A DNA stretch of 64,000 nucleotides from a bacterium (lineage in GTDB: Bacteria > Vulcanimicrobiota > Vulcanimicrobiia > Vulcanimicrobiales > Vulcanimicrobiaceae): the NCBI GenBank assembly GCA_021805775.1, contig JAJZED010000004.1:64001-128000 (forward strand), in the 5' to 3' direction. Positions 8,624 through 17,480 of this stretch are shown here, in pieces. The translations under genes were made by a program, and so were the position numbers. Each line of letters opens with the position of its first letter. Within the stretch, counting starts at the first letter, position 1. Below the pieces are notes generated by a model that saw only the letters and a list, made by a program, of their open reading frames with translations, ran no database searches and was not told where the DNA came from.

Positions 8624-10312
8624 GTGAAACATCAATCTCTGCGTCGCGCGGCGTTGACGGCAATAGCAGTGGCGAGCTCGCTCGCCCCGGCTGTATCGCT
8701 CGCCGCGTCGACCGGCGCTTCGGCGATTCCGGTGGTCGCTCGCGGCTATCGTGCTCCTGCGATTCCCGCAGCGGCGTCGACGATCGTTGGAATTACCGGT
8801 CAGCCTTTTGTCGGTATCCGACTCCACGATGCGATCGCGATGGCGCTTCGGAAAAATCCCTATCTCGCCATCGCCGGAGAGAACGTCAAAATCGCGCGCT
8901 ACGCGGTCGTCGCGGCCAAGGGTAATTTCGATCTGCGCTTCCAAATTGCACCCTCGGTAGCGCACGTCACTCAGGCGCCGACGAACGCTTTTTTCGCCGG
9001 ACCGAACTTTAGTCCGATCGTACAGAACCAGCAGAAGGTCGCGGGAACGCTCAGTGCGTTATTGCCCGGCGGACAGAGCGTGAGCGTCGGATTATCGCAG
9101 AGCAAAACGATCGATAATACCTCCATCAACGCTTTTGACCCGAGCTATGCAACTTCATTGAATGTCGGGCTCGACCAACCATTGCTTCGCGGTGCCGGAA
9201 TGAACCCCGCACGGGAACAACTTCAACTCGCCGTCGCCGGCTCGCGCGCCGCGCGCGCGCTAGCACGCGCGCAGGCAGCTTCAACGATAGCGTCGGTTGA
9301 ATCGACGTATTGGCAGCTCGTTGCTGCGTGGCGAAGCGTCGCTATCGCACAGAGCGCGCTGCGCGAAGCGATGTTGCAGGAAGGCAGTGTCGATCGCCTC
9401 GTTTCGCGCGGTGCGGCAGCGCCGATCGAACGAACCGAAGCGCAGTCGCAGGTGGAGAGCTTTCGAGCAACGCTCGATAGCGCTCTGCAACAGGTAGCCG
9501 GGTTGCAGAACGCATTGAAGGCGCAGATTCTCAGCGAAAGCAACGACCCCATCTGGCGCGCCAATCTCGTGCCCACCTCGCCGGCGCGGGCTTTGCCAAA
9601 AATTGCGAAACTCAATGCTCTCGTCACGCGGGCACTGCGCGACCGTCCGGAGATCGCGCAGAGCGCGGCGACTCAAGAAGAAGCGGCGATCGCATTAGCC
9701 GGCGCAAAGAACGGCGTCTTACCGAAAATCGATTTAACGCTCGGCTATCAGAGCAACGGTTTTGCCGGCATTCCCACCAACGTCAATCCCTTTGGCGCGG
9801 GGCCGGCAACCCCCGTTCCAGGGTATTTGGCGGGAGCGATGGCACAGTCGTACCATAATCTGTGGGGTGGCCGTTTCCCGGTCTACAGCGCGCAAATTAC
9901 CTACTCGACGACCTTCGGACACCGCACTTCGCATGCCGCCCTTGCAACCGCTCGCGCAAAGGCGCGCATCGCGGAGTTGCAATCGAAGGGCCTCGTCGAC
10001 CAAATAGTCATCGAAAATCGCAATGCGTTGCAGGCCTATCGCTCGGCGCTCGCTCGCCTGTCGGCAACGCGAGCCGCGCGTATTGCGGCAAAGGCCGTCT
10101 ACCAGTCGGAGGTCCGTAAGTATAAGAATGGTGCGTCGACTACCTTTCTCGTGCTGCAACGGCAAGTTCAACTCGAGCAGGCGCGTGGGGCCGAATTGCA
10201 GGCGCAGACCGATCTCAATATCGCGGTGGTGGAGATCGAGCGAGCGAGTGGAACGATCCTCACGAAGAATCACGTAAAGCTCGCCGCGCTCGGTTCTGGG
10301 GTGGCGCCATGA
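8624..10312 (+). CDS. TolC-family outer-membrane efflux protein
   Basis: 562 residues from GTG 8624, with AGGAG about eight bases upstream. A signal peptide is visible (residues 1-29, ending SLAAS). The protein then shows the two-repeat outer-membrane efflux (OEP) layout: long heptad-like helices around residues 215-310 and 420-540, with beta-strand hairpin segments before each. RLHDAIAMALRKNPYLAIAGEN near residue 66 is the typical opening helix. It completes a tripartite pump with the preceding two genes and shows that the host has an outer membrane. Confidence 0.93.
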   Translation: MKHQSLRRAALTAIAVASSLAPAVSLAASTGASAIPVVARGYRAPAIPAAASTIVGITGQPFVGIRLHDAIAMALRKNPYLAIAGENVKIARYAVVAAKGNFDLRFQIAPSVAHVTQAPTNAFFAGPNFSPIVQNQQKVAGTLSALLPGGQSVSVGLSQSKTIDNTSINAFDPSYATSLNVGLDQPLLRGAGMNPAREQLQLAVAGSRAARALARAQAASTIASVESTYWQLVAAWRSVAIAQSALREAMLQEGSVDRLVSRGAAAPIERTEAQSQVESFRATLDSALQQVAGLQNALKAQILSESNDPIWRANLVPTSPARALPKIAKLNALVTRALRDRPEIAQSAATQEEAAIALAGAKNGVLPKIDLTLGYQSNGFAGIPTNVNPFGAGPATPVPGYLAGAMAQSYHNLWGGRFPVYSAQITYSTTFGHRTSHAALATARAKARIAELQSKGLVDQIVIENRNALQAYRSALARLSATRAARIAAKAVYQSEVRKYKNGASTTFLVLQRQVQLEQARGAELQAQTDLNIAVVEIERASGTILTKNHVKLAALGSGVAP

Positions 10313-10476
10313 TCTCGGCATCTCCGGCGCGCCGCCGAATGAGTTCTGCGATGCAACGAAGCATCTCCGAACGCATTGCCGTCCTATACGGCCGTGAATT
10401 AGAGCAATGGAACCGACGTCGACCGGTGGAGATCGATCAGCCCAGAACGCTCCGCTCGACCAACCACGTCAACTGA
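10309..10476 (+). CDS. Possible 55-residue small protein downstream of the TolC gene
   Basis: An ATG overlaps the TolC stop (ATGA), the same coupling seen throughout this operon, and opens 55 codons rich in Arg and Ser (starts MISASPARRR). It runs 40 bases into the 3' end of the convergent pgl gene. No family resemblance was found. It may be chance. Confidence 0.2.
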   Translation: MISASPARRRMSSAMQRSISERIAVLYGRELEQWNRRRPVEIDQPRTLRSTNHVN

Positions 10477-11156
10477 CCGTCGATTGGCGCGATCGCTTCG
10501 ACCGGATAGACAAGCGGTCCGCCCGCACCGCGTTCGACGGCAGAGTAAACAGCGGCCTTCTCGCTTCCGGCGAGCGCGATGGCGACGAAGCGAGCCGCGT
10601 TGATCGCCGCAGGCGTTAGCGTGAGGCGCCATTGTTGTTTACTCTCCGAATAGACCGCGCGAACGAGCGCATCGTCATCGACGAACGGATCGCTCCCGGG
10701 AAAGAGTGAGGCCGTGTGCCCGTCGGGCCCCATCCCAAGAAGAACGAGATCGAACCGGGGCGAGGATCCAAAACGTTCGCGAATCCGAGCCGCATATTCG
10801 GCTGCGGCAACGAGCGGCGGTGCTTCGCCGCGCATGCGAAGAATAGAGGACTCGGGTAGCGGAACGTGGGCGAGCAGCGCTTCACGGGCCATGCGATAAT
10901 TGGAATCCGCATCGGTCGGTGCGACGCAACGTTCGTCCCCAAAAAGCACCGTTACGCGCGTCCAATCGATGGCATTGCGGCGCGGTGCCTTGGCGAGCAG
11001 CGTATATGCAGCACGCGGTGTCGTTCCCCCCGCGAGAACGAGCGAGCCGTCGCCGCTCCGAGCTTGCGCTTCGCTGAGACTCACGACTACGAAATCGGCG
11101 AGCCGTTCTGCCAGCGCCTCGGGATTCGAAAGAACTTCCCGATGCACGTTGCTCAT
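10437..11156 (-). CDS. pgl: 6-phosphogluconolactonase
   Basis: 239 residues from ATG 11156, which overlaps the opcA stop (ATGA). The NagB/DevB fold motifs are LAGGTTPRAAY near the N-terminus, VLFGDERCVAPTDADSN and LLGMGPDGHTASLFPG; the GPDGH His is the catalytic residue region. It hydrolyses 6-phosphogluconolactone made by Zwf. Last gene of the pentose phosphate operon. Confidence 0.95.
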   Translation of the reverse strand: MSNVHREVLSNPEALAERLADFVVVSLSEAQARSGDGSLVLAGGTTPRAAYTLLAKAPRRNAIDWTRVTVLFGDERCVAPTDADSNYRMAREALLAHVPLPESSILRMRGEAPPLVAAAEYAARIRERFGSSPRFDLVLLGMGPDGHTASLFPGSDPFVDDDALVRAVYSESKQQWRLTLTPAAINAARFVAIALAGSEKAAVYSAVERGAGGPLVYPVEAIAPIDGQLTWLVERSVLG

Positions 11157-12127
11157 GCGACTCCTATCGATAGCTGTTTTGCAACGATCGCGAGTATCTC
11201 GCGATAATACGGGTCGATACGCCCGGCGAGCAATGCCTTCTCGACCAGCGACATCGTGTCGAGCGGGACGAATGGCAGCGAAGCCGTATTTGTGCGCTCG
11301 CCGATCTTTGCAGTTACGTGCGCGCAATGCGTAGGCTCGTCGAAAAGAAATTCATAAGAACAAGCCGCACTCGCAAGAACGCAGCGAGCGACGCGACGAA
11401 CTTGTCCCTTACGCGTTAATGCGACCGCGCCCGCTCCGAAGGTACGATCGAGCACGCGCCCGAGCCACGCACGGAGGTAGATCGCTTCGGAGAGCGACCC
11501 GGCGTCGATCTCCAGGCGATCGATATCCGACAGCTTCGTACCGTGCGCCGGGTCGTCAAAAAAGCCGGCGAGTACCTCCTGAACCGAGCGAATGCGCAGG
11601 TATGCCAAGTCGATGGGGGGGCGAGAACCGAGGGCGTCGGGGAGATCGATTAATTCGCGAAGGTTTTCAACATCGCTCGAACTACCCGAGGAGTCGATTA
11701 TTGCAGGAGCGGCGAATCGAGCGAGCTCTTCAAAGAGCTGCTCGACGCCGATCGTCGACCCATTCCACCAAAGCACCTCCGGGACATCGGGAATCGTCAG
11801 CGCATCGAGCAGGGAGCGAACGGTTTGCGGCGCGCAGTCCTCGATGCCGAAGCGAACGATCTCCGATTGCGAACCTCCGCCGGTCTGCGGCTGAACCGAA
11901 GCCGTCATCGGGTCGCCGAGCGACGTTCCGTCCAACAGAATAATCCGCGTTGGATATTTTCGCGCTACGCCCTCGACCCGTTCGGTGACCCACTCTTCGC
12001 GCTCCGGCTCGTTGGTATAGACGATGAGGTTCATCATCGTCGTGCGCGCGAGCCCGCCGGCGCACCGCGCTTCATCGAGCAATTGTTTGATCTTCGATAC
12101 GTTGACGATCGTACCCGTCTGCTCCAT
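11153..12127 (-). CDS. opcA: Glucose-6-phosphate dehydrogenase assembly protein OpcA
   Basis: 324 residues. It matches the OpcA family known from cyanobacteria and actinobacteria, where it is needed for assembly or redox activation of Zwf. Features are an N-terminal ARTTMMNLIVYT strand, an EVLWWNGS block near residue 120, a central LAYLRIRSVQEVLAGFFDDP stretch, and a C-terminal receptor-like region. It begins just after zwf and overlaps pgl by four bases. Presence of OpcA implies that the first committed step of the oxidative pathway is regulated as in those phyla. Confidence 0.88.
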   Translation of the reverse strand: MEQTGTIVNVSKIKQLLDEARCAGGLARTTMMNLIVYTNEPEREEWVTERVEGVARKYPTRIILLDGTSLGDPMTASVQPQTGGGSQSEIVRFGIEDCAPQTVRSLLDALTIPDVPEVLWWNGSTIGVEQLFEELARFAAPAIIDSSGSSSDVENLRELIDLPDALGSRPPIDLAYLRIRSVQEVLAGFFDDPAHGTKLSDIDRLEIDAGSLSEAIYLRAWLGRVLDRTFGAGAVALTRKGQVRRVARCVLASAACSYEFLFDEPTHCAHVTAKIGERTNTASLPFVPLDTMSLVEKALLAGRIDPYYREILAIVAKQLSIGVA

Positions 12128-12129
12128 TG

Positions 12130-13695
12130 TTAAATCCTTCGCCAGATATTTCCATCATCGTGAGTGAGAATATCGGCTTGTTGCGGGCCTTCCGAGCCTG
12201 CGGGATAATTCGGAAAACTGCGGTCCTTCGTCGAACTCCAACGTTCGAGAACCGGAGTGACGATTTCCCAAGCGAGTTCGACTGCGTCCCAACGCGTGAA
12301 GAGCGTTTGATCTCCGCGGACCGCGTCGGCGATCAAACGCTCGTACGCAGGCGCGGATGCGACGCCGAACCCGGTGCCGTAGTTGAAATCCATCGTAACG
12401 GCGCGAATATGGTTCTTCGGGCCCGGGACTTTTGCATTAAAGCGCAGCGAAAGCCCTTCGTCGGGTTGAATCTTCATAACGAGGACGTTTGCCTCGATCG
12501 CGTCGCTCGCCTCACCGAAAAGCCGGTGCGGAATCGGTGCGAAGGTAACGGCGATCTCGGTTGATTTTCGTGCGAGTCGCTTGCCGCTGCGGAGATAGAA
12601 CGGAACCCCGGACCAACGCCAGTTATCGATTTGGAGTTTGAGCGCGGCAAATGTTTCGGTATTCGATGCCGGATTGACGTCGGGTTCGTCGCGATAGCCC
12701 GGGACGCTCTGCCCCTCTATGGTGCCGGGTCCATATTGCCCGCGTGCGGCAAAGCGATCGAGGCGGTCCGGGTCGAGAGGCCTCATCGCCGAGAGCACCT
12801 TAAATTTTTCGTTGCGAATAGCGTCGGCACTCGATGTTGCCGGCGGCTCCATCGCAACGAGTGCGAGAAGATTCATGACGTGGTTCTGCAACATATCGCG
12901 GAGCGCACCGGAGCTCTCATAATAGCCTCCACGCTGTTCTACCCCTAATGTCTCCGAAGCGGTAATCTGTACCGAGCGAATGTATTGCCGGTTCCAAATC
13001 GGTTCGAAGATCGTGTTTGCAAACCGAAGCGCCATGATATCTTGGACCGTCTCTTTGCCGAGATAATGGTCGATACGATAGATATGCCGCTCGTCGAATA
13101 CGCTATTGATTTCTCGTTGCAACGCACGTGCCGTGGCAAGATCGGTCCCAAACGGCTTCTCGACGATAATGCGCGTCCAACCTGCAGTATTTGATTTCGG
13201 GTCGAGCTTCGCCGTTGCAAGGCGCTCGACGATCGTCGGGAATACCGATGGCGGCGTTGAAAGATAGAAGAGGCGATTGCCGACGGTTCCGAGTTGTGCG
13301 TCGCTGCGCTCGAGCACCGTTCGAAGATCGTGAAAGTGGGCGTCGTCATCGAAATCTGCGGTGATATAGGAAATGCGGCGCGAGAATTCAGCCCACATCG
13401 ACTCTTTGGTCGGACCGGAACGCGAAAACGAATCGATGCTTTCCTTACAGTAGGCACGGAAAGTATCGTCGGTAAAAGAAGAACGGGAAAACCCGACTAC
13501 GGAAAAGTTCGCGGGGAGAATCCCTTCAAGGCGCAAGTTGTAGACTGCCGGCAAGAGCATGCGCTTAAAAAGGTCACCGCTTGCGCCGAAGAACACGATG
13601 CTGCATGGGTCTTCAATTCGGTCGCTCTCCAGTAACGAACGCAATGGGTTTTCGAATTGCGACGGAAGATCGGTCGAGACGACGGCTTCAGGCAT
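12130..13695 (-). CDS. zwf: Glucose-6-phosphate 1-dehydrogenase
   Basis: 521 residues from ATG 13695, which overlaps the gnd stop by eight bases; an in-frame ATG at 13719 is possible. No clear ribosome site is seen before either. The nucleotide loop is GASGDL (37-42), the substrate lysine motif EKPFG (179-183), and the active-site block RIDHYLGKE (207-215). It oxidises glucose-6-phosphate to 6-phosphogluconolactone, reducing NADP+. It sits between gnd and its assembly factor opcA. Confidence 0.96.
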   Translation of the reverse strand: MPEAVVSTDLPSQFENPLRSLLESDRIEDPCSIVFFGASGDLFKRMLLPAVYNLRLEGILPANFSVVGFSRSSFTDDTFRAYCKESIDSFSRSGPTKESMWAEFSRRISYITADFDDDAHFHDLRTVLERSDAQLGTVGNRLFYLSTPPSVFPTIVERLATAKLDPKSNTAGWTRIIVEKPFGTDLATARALQREINSVFDERHIYRIDHYLGKETVQDIMALRFANTIFEPIWNRQYIRSVQITASETLGVEQRGGYYESSGALRDMLQNHVMNLLALVAMEPPATSSADAIRNEKFKVLSAMRPLDPDRLDRFAARGQYGPGTIEGQSVPGYRDEPDVNPASNTETFAALKLQIDNWRWSGVPFYLRSGKRLARKSTEIAVTFAPIPHRLFGEASDAIEANVLVMKIQPDEGLSLRFNAKVPGPKNHIRAVTMDFNYGTGFGVASAPAYERLIADAVRGDQTLFTRWDAVELAWEIVTPVLERWSSTKDRSFPNYPAGSEGPQQADILTHDDGNIWRRI

Positions 13696-14599
13696 TGTTG
13701 TTTTCGTGTTTGACGGCATGGCCGCCAAATTGATTGCGCAATGCGGCGATGACTTTAGCGCTAAACGATTCATCTTGGCGCGATGCAAAACGTGCGAGCA
13801 AAGAGAGCGTTATAACCGGAGCGGGTACGTTTTCGTCAAGTGCGGCCTGTACCGTCCATCGCCCCTCGCCGGTGTCGTCAACGTAGCCGCGAATGCTTTC
13901 TAGTTTCGCATCGTCGTCGAAAGCTAGGACCGCAAGTTCTAGAAGCCAAGAACGCACGACGCTTCCATGACACCAAATTGAGGCGAGTTGCTTGAGGTCG
14001 AATGGGAACGGCGACTTTTCCAGGATCTCAAAGCCCTCGCCGTATGCTTGCAGCATACCGTATTCGATGCCGTTGTGGACCATCTTCGAGAAGTGACCGG
14101 CGCCGGCAGGACCGACGTGCGCGTAGCCGTCGGCCGGCGCGAGGCTGGTGAAGATCGGTTCGCAGCGGCGAACTGCATCGTCGTCGCCACCGACCATCAG
14201 GCAGTACCCCTCGCGCAGTCCCCAGACGCCTCCGCTGGTGCCGGCGTCGACGAGTGAGACGCCGTGCGCCTTGGCGCGTTCGTACGCAGCAAGGCCGTCT
14301 TTGTAATTGGTGTTGCCGCCGTCGACGATAATATCGCCGCGGTCGAGCAGATCGAGAAGATCGTCGATCGTTTTGTCGGTCGGCGCTCCCGATGGAACCA
14401 TGATCCAGATCGTACGAGGCCGATCCGTAACCTTCGCAACGAGTTCGGAGAGCGATGCTGCGGCCGTCGCTCCACCTGCAGCGGTGGCCGCAACGGCTTC
14501 AGTACTGCGGTCATAAGCGACGACTGCATGCCCGTGTTGGAGTAGACGCGTCACCATGTTGGCGCCCATTTTCCCTAAACCTACCATTCCAATTTGCAC
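13688..14599 (-). CDS. gnd: 6-phosphogluconate dehydrogenase, short form
   Basis: 303 residues, the length of the short (GntZ/YqeC-like, often NAD-preferring) form rather than the 470-residue enzyme. The Rossmann motif GLGKMG is at 7-12, the substrate block GTSGGVWGLREGYCLM is near 118-133, and the catalytic lysine region is HFSKMVHNGIEYG near 165-177. It produces ribulose-5-phosphate and CO2. Coenzyme preference cannot be settled from what I see; the residues after the first loop (AYDRST) include an Arg typical of NADP binding. Confidence 0.94.
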   Translation of the reverse strand: MQIGMVGLGKMGANMVTRLLQHGHAVVAYDRSTEAVAATAAGGATAAASLSELVAKVTDRPRTIWIMVPSGAPTDKTIDDLLDLLDRGDIIVDGGNTNYKDGLAAYERAKAHGVSLVDAGTSGGVWGLREGYCLMVGGDDDAVRRCEPIFTSLAPADGYAHVGPAGAGHFSKMVHNGIEYGMLQAYGEGFEILEKSPFPFDLKQLASIWCHGSVVRSWLLELAVLAFDDDAKLESIRGYVDDTGEGRWTVQAALDENVPAPVITLSLLARFASRQDESFSAKVIAALRNQFGGHAVKHENNNA

Positions 14600-14633
14600 G
14601 CGTACGCTCGCTTTCTCGATCGGTTTGTGATGT

Positions 14634-17477
14634 TTATTTTGCTATAGATGCGGTAAGTGATGATTCGACGCTCGCTATAAACTGCTGCAACGCCGTGTCG
14701 ATCGTTCCATTGAGGTGAACGCGCGCGCCCCGACGCGCGCGTTTGTCAAGAGATTGCAGGTCGCCGAGCGCTTGGGCCGCAATTAACGTGCGAAAGCTGA
14801 CATTCATCCCTGGGATCGTTCGATCTTCGGGCTCGTCGGCAACGATCTGAATGAAGAAAACGTTCGACGGGCCGCCCTTGTGCAGTTGTCCGGTCGAATG
14901 AAGAAAGCGCGGGCCAAAGCCCACGGTCGTAGCCACGCGCAGTGCGTTGCGAATCGCCACGCGCAGTGTATCGAGCGATGCGATGTGATGACTATCTCGT
15001 TGCAAGTATGCGGTAATTGCAACATAGTCGTTCGGGCGGATCTGTCCGATGAGCGATTGCAGAACGGCCGATGCGTCGTTTCCGGCTATCCCGGCACTTC
15101 CGGCGAGCAGCGTGAGATCGAAGCTCTCGCTGCGTACGTTGGGAGCGGGGAGATCGATCCGACCGCTCTGTGCGTAGCTCGCGAGGAGGCTCTTCGTGTT
15201 GTCCTTCGATTCCTGAACGTTGGGTTGGTCGAACGCATCGATGGCGAGCAGGGTGCCTACCGTTGCGGTCGCGATCTCCCATAAGTAAAACTGTTCGCCA
15301 ATGTCGTAGAGATCGTTCATTGCCAGGCGTACGACGGGGTGACCGGCGGCCTCGAGTGCCGCCAAGCGCTCGAGGTCTTCGCTACGAGGACTTGGGAGCG
15401 TGTCGCCGACGTAGACGAAGAGGCGGTCGTTACCGTAGTCTCCGGGAGCGCCGAGCGCCTCGCCTTCAATCGGAATGACTCCGCGTCCGAGTTTACCGGT
15501 CGATTCGGCGATTAATTGTTCGCACCAGGTTCCAAACGATGCGATCGACGGATGGCAGACGATCGTGAGTTTATCGCGGCCCGCAAGCGCGAGGGCGCCG
15601 ATTGTCGCTCCGAAATGGACGCCCGGCGCGACGCGTGGATCGACGACGCGATCGTTGGCATGCATGGCGCCGAGCGCTCGATCGAGCAGTAGCGGGACGT
15701 TGAGGCCGGAGAGGGCTGCGGGGAGCATACCGAAATAGGAGAGCGCGGAGTAGCGCCCGCCGATATTGGGGTCGTTGAGATAGATCGCGAGAAAGTCGTG
15801 TTGCTTCGCCACGCTCTCCATCGTCGTTCCGGCGTCGGTGATAGCGACAAAATGCGAACCCGCCTTCGCCGCGCCGACGAGTTTGGTAATCCGATCGTGG
15901 AAGTACGCGAAGTAAGCGTTCGGTTCCGTCGTCGAGCCGCTTTTGCTCGCTACGATAAAGAGCGTCCGTGCGAGATCGAGCTCCGCCTCGAGTCCGACGA
16001 TCTGCGCCGGATCTGTGGAATCGAGAATATGCAATTGTGGAAAACCCGGTTGCCGACCGAAGGTCGCTCGCAACACGTCGGGCGCGAGCGAACTTCCACC
16101 CATGCCGAGAACGACGACGTGTGCGAACCGTTGACGGACTTCGCCTGCGAATGCAGCGAGGTTGGGTGTCGATTCCAACAGATGCTGCGGAATGTCGAGC
16201 CACCCGAGCGCGTGCTTAATAATCTCGGCATGCTCGGGCGCATCGGACCAGAGCGTGGCATCTTTTGCCCAGAGCCGTTTCAAGAAGTCGATTCCATTGA
16301 GCTTCTCGATAGCGAGGTCGACGTGCGGGCGGAGCTCGCCGAGCGAAGCAACGACGCGTTCCTTCGACTCGGCGAGCATTTTTTGTTTATAGACGATCGC
16401 CCCGAGAAGGGCGGCATACGAATCCGAGAAAAGCGAGACGCCCTCGACCTGTAACGCATGCGTTACGTCGAAGAGCGAAATGCCGACCTCGCGCAGACGC
16501 TCCATCAGGCCGCGCGCCTCGTCGAGCCCTTCGCGCACGGTCGCTGCCCGCGGGTGCCCGTGGTCGAGAAGTGCATCGAGCGTGGCGGGCGGCATCGTAT
16601 TGACGGTATGCTCGCCGACGACGCTCTCGACGTACATCAGATCGGGGTATTGAGGATTTTTCGTCGAGGTGCTCGCCCAGAGAGGGCGTTGCACGCGAGC
16701 TCCGGCGGCTCTTGCTTTTGCAAAGGACGCGCCGAGAAAAAGTTCTTCGAATTTTTGGTAGGTTAGTTTTAAATTCGCGATGCCGGTTTTCCCGAGCAGG
16801 CTCTCGAGGCGCTCGCCCTTGTCGATACGCCCTTGAATCAACTTGTCGATTGCCGAGTCGATGCGACTGACGAATACGCTGTTCACCGAAGCGATCGAAT
16901 CGACCGGGAGCCCGGCGGCAATGCGGCGCTCGATGCCGCGCACGTAGGCCATCGCGGTTTTTTCGTACATTTCGATGGAAAAAATCAACGTAACATTGAT
17001 GTTGATGCCGGCGAATATGCACTCTTCGATCGCCGGAATGCCTTCGTTCGTTCCGGGAATCTTTACCATAAGGTTTGGGCGATCGACGCGTTTCCAAAGC
17101 GATTTGGCCATCGCAATCGTACCTGCGGTGTCGCGCGCCAAGAGCGGAGACACTTCGAGGCTGACAAAACCGTCGCCGCCCTTCGATGAAGAATAGACCG
17201 CGGAGAACTCATCGCAAGCGCTCCGAATATCGGCAACTGCGAGATCCCAAAAGAGCGCGTCGGCATCGCGCTCGCTGCCGATGAGCGATCGCAGCTGTTC
17301 GTCGTAATCGTTGCCCGCTCCGATCGCTTTCTCGAAAATCGTAGGGTTGCTGGTCATCCCACGAAGACCGTTCTCAATGAGGCGTTTGAGCTCGCCCGAG
17401 GCGAACATCGAGCGGCGCAAATTATCGAGCCATACGCTTTGTCCGTAGTCGAGAAGTTGTTGCATCGAGTTGGGCAC
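14634..17477 (-). CDS. Bifunctional transaldolase / glucose-6-phosphate isomerase fusion
   Basis: 947 residues. Residues 1 to about 370 are a transaldolase: TSNPTIFEKAI near 43-53 and the Schiff-base lysine segment LMVKIPGT (K139), then GININVTLIFS. Residues from about 390 to 947 are a phosphoglucose isomerase with SIS folds, including VLGMGGSSLAP and ASKSGSTTEPNAYF near 512. Tal-Pgi fusions are known in several phyla. The fusion links the fructose-6-phosphate made by transaldolase to glucose-6-phosphate, feeding Zwf in the same operon and supporting a cyclic oxidative pathway. Confidence 0.95.
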   Translation of the reverse strand: MPNSMQQLLDYGQSVWLDNLRRSMFASGELKRLIENGLRGMTSNPTIFEKAIGAGNDYDEQLRSLIGSERDADALFWDLAVADIRSACDEFSAVYSSSKGGDGFVSLEVSPLLARDTAGTIAMAKSLWKRVDRPNLMVKIPGTNEGIPAIEECIFAGININVTLIFSIEMYEKTAMAYVRGIERRIAAGLPVDSIASVNSVFVSRIDSAIDKLIQGRIDKGERLESLLGKTGIANLKLTYQKFEELFLGASFAKARAAGARVQRPLWASTSTKNPQYPDLMYVESVVGEHTVNTMPPATLDALLDHGHPRAATVREGLDEARGLMERLREVGISLFDVTHALQVEGVSLFSDSYAALLGAIVYKQKMLAESKERVVASLGELRPHVDLAIEKLNGIDFLKRLWAKDATLWSDAPEHAEIIKHALGWLDIPQHLLESTPNLAAFAGEVRQRFAHVVVLGMGGSSLAPDVLRATFGRQPGFPQLHILDSTDPAQIVGLEAELDLARTLFIVASKSGSTTEPNAYFAYFHDRITKLVGAAKAGSHFVAITDAGTTMESVAKQHDFLAIYLNDPNIGGRYSALSYFGMLPAALSGLNVPLLLDRALGAMHANDRVVDPRVAPGVHFGATIGALALAGRDKLTIVCHPSIASFGTWCEQLIAESTGKLGRGVIPIEGEALGAPGDYGNDRLFVYVGDTLPSPRSEDLERLAALEAAGHPVVRLAMNDLYDIGEQFYLWEIATATVGTLLAIDAFDQPNVQESKDNTKSLLASYAQSGRIDLPAPNVRSESFDLTLLAGSAGIAGNDASAVLQSLIGQIRPNDYVAITAYLQRDSHHIASLDTLRVAIRNALRVATTVGFGPRFLHSTGQLHKGGPSNVFFIQIVADEPEDRTIPGMNVSFRTLIAAQALGDLQSLDKRARRGARVHLNGTIDTALQQFIASVESSLTASIAK

Positions 17478-17480
17478 GAA

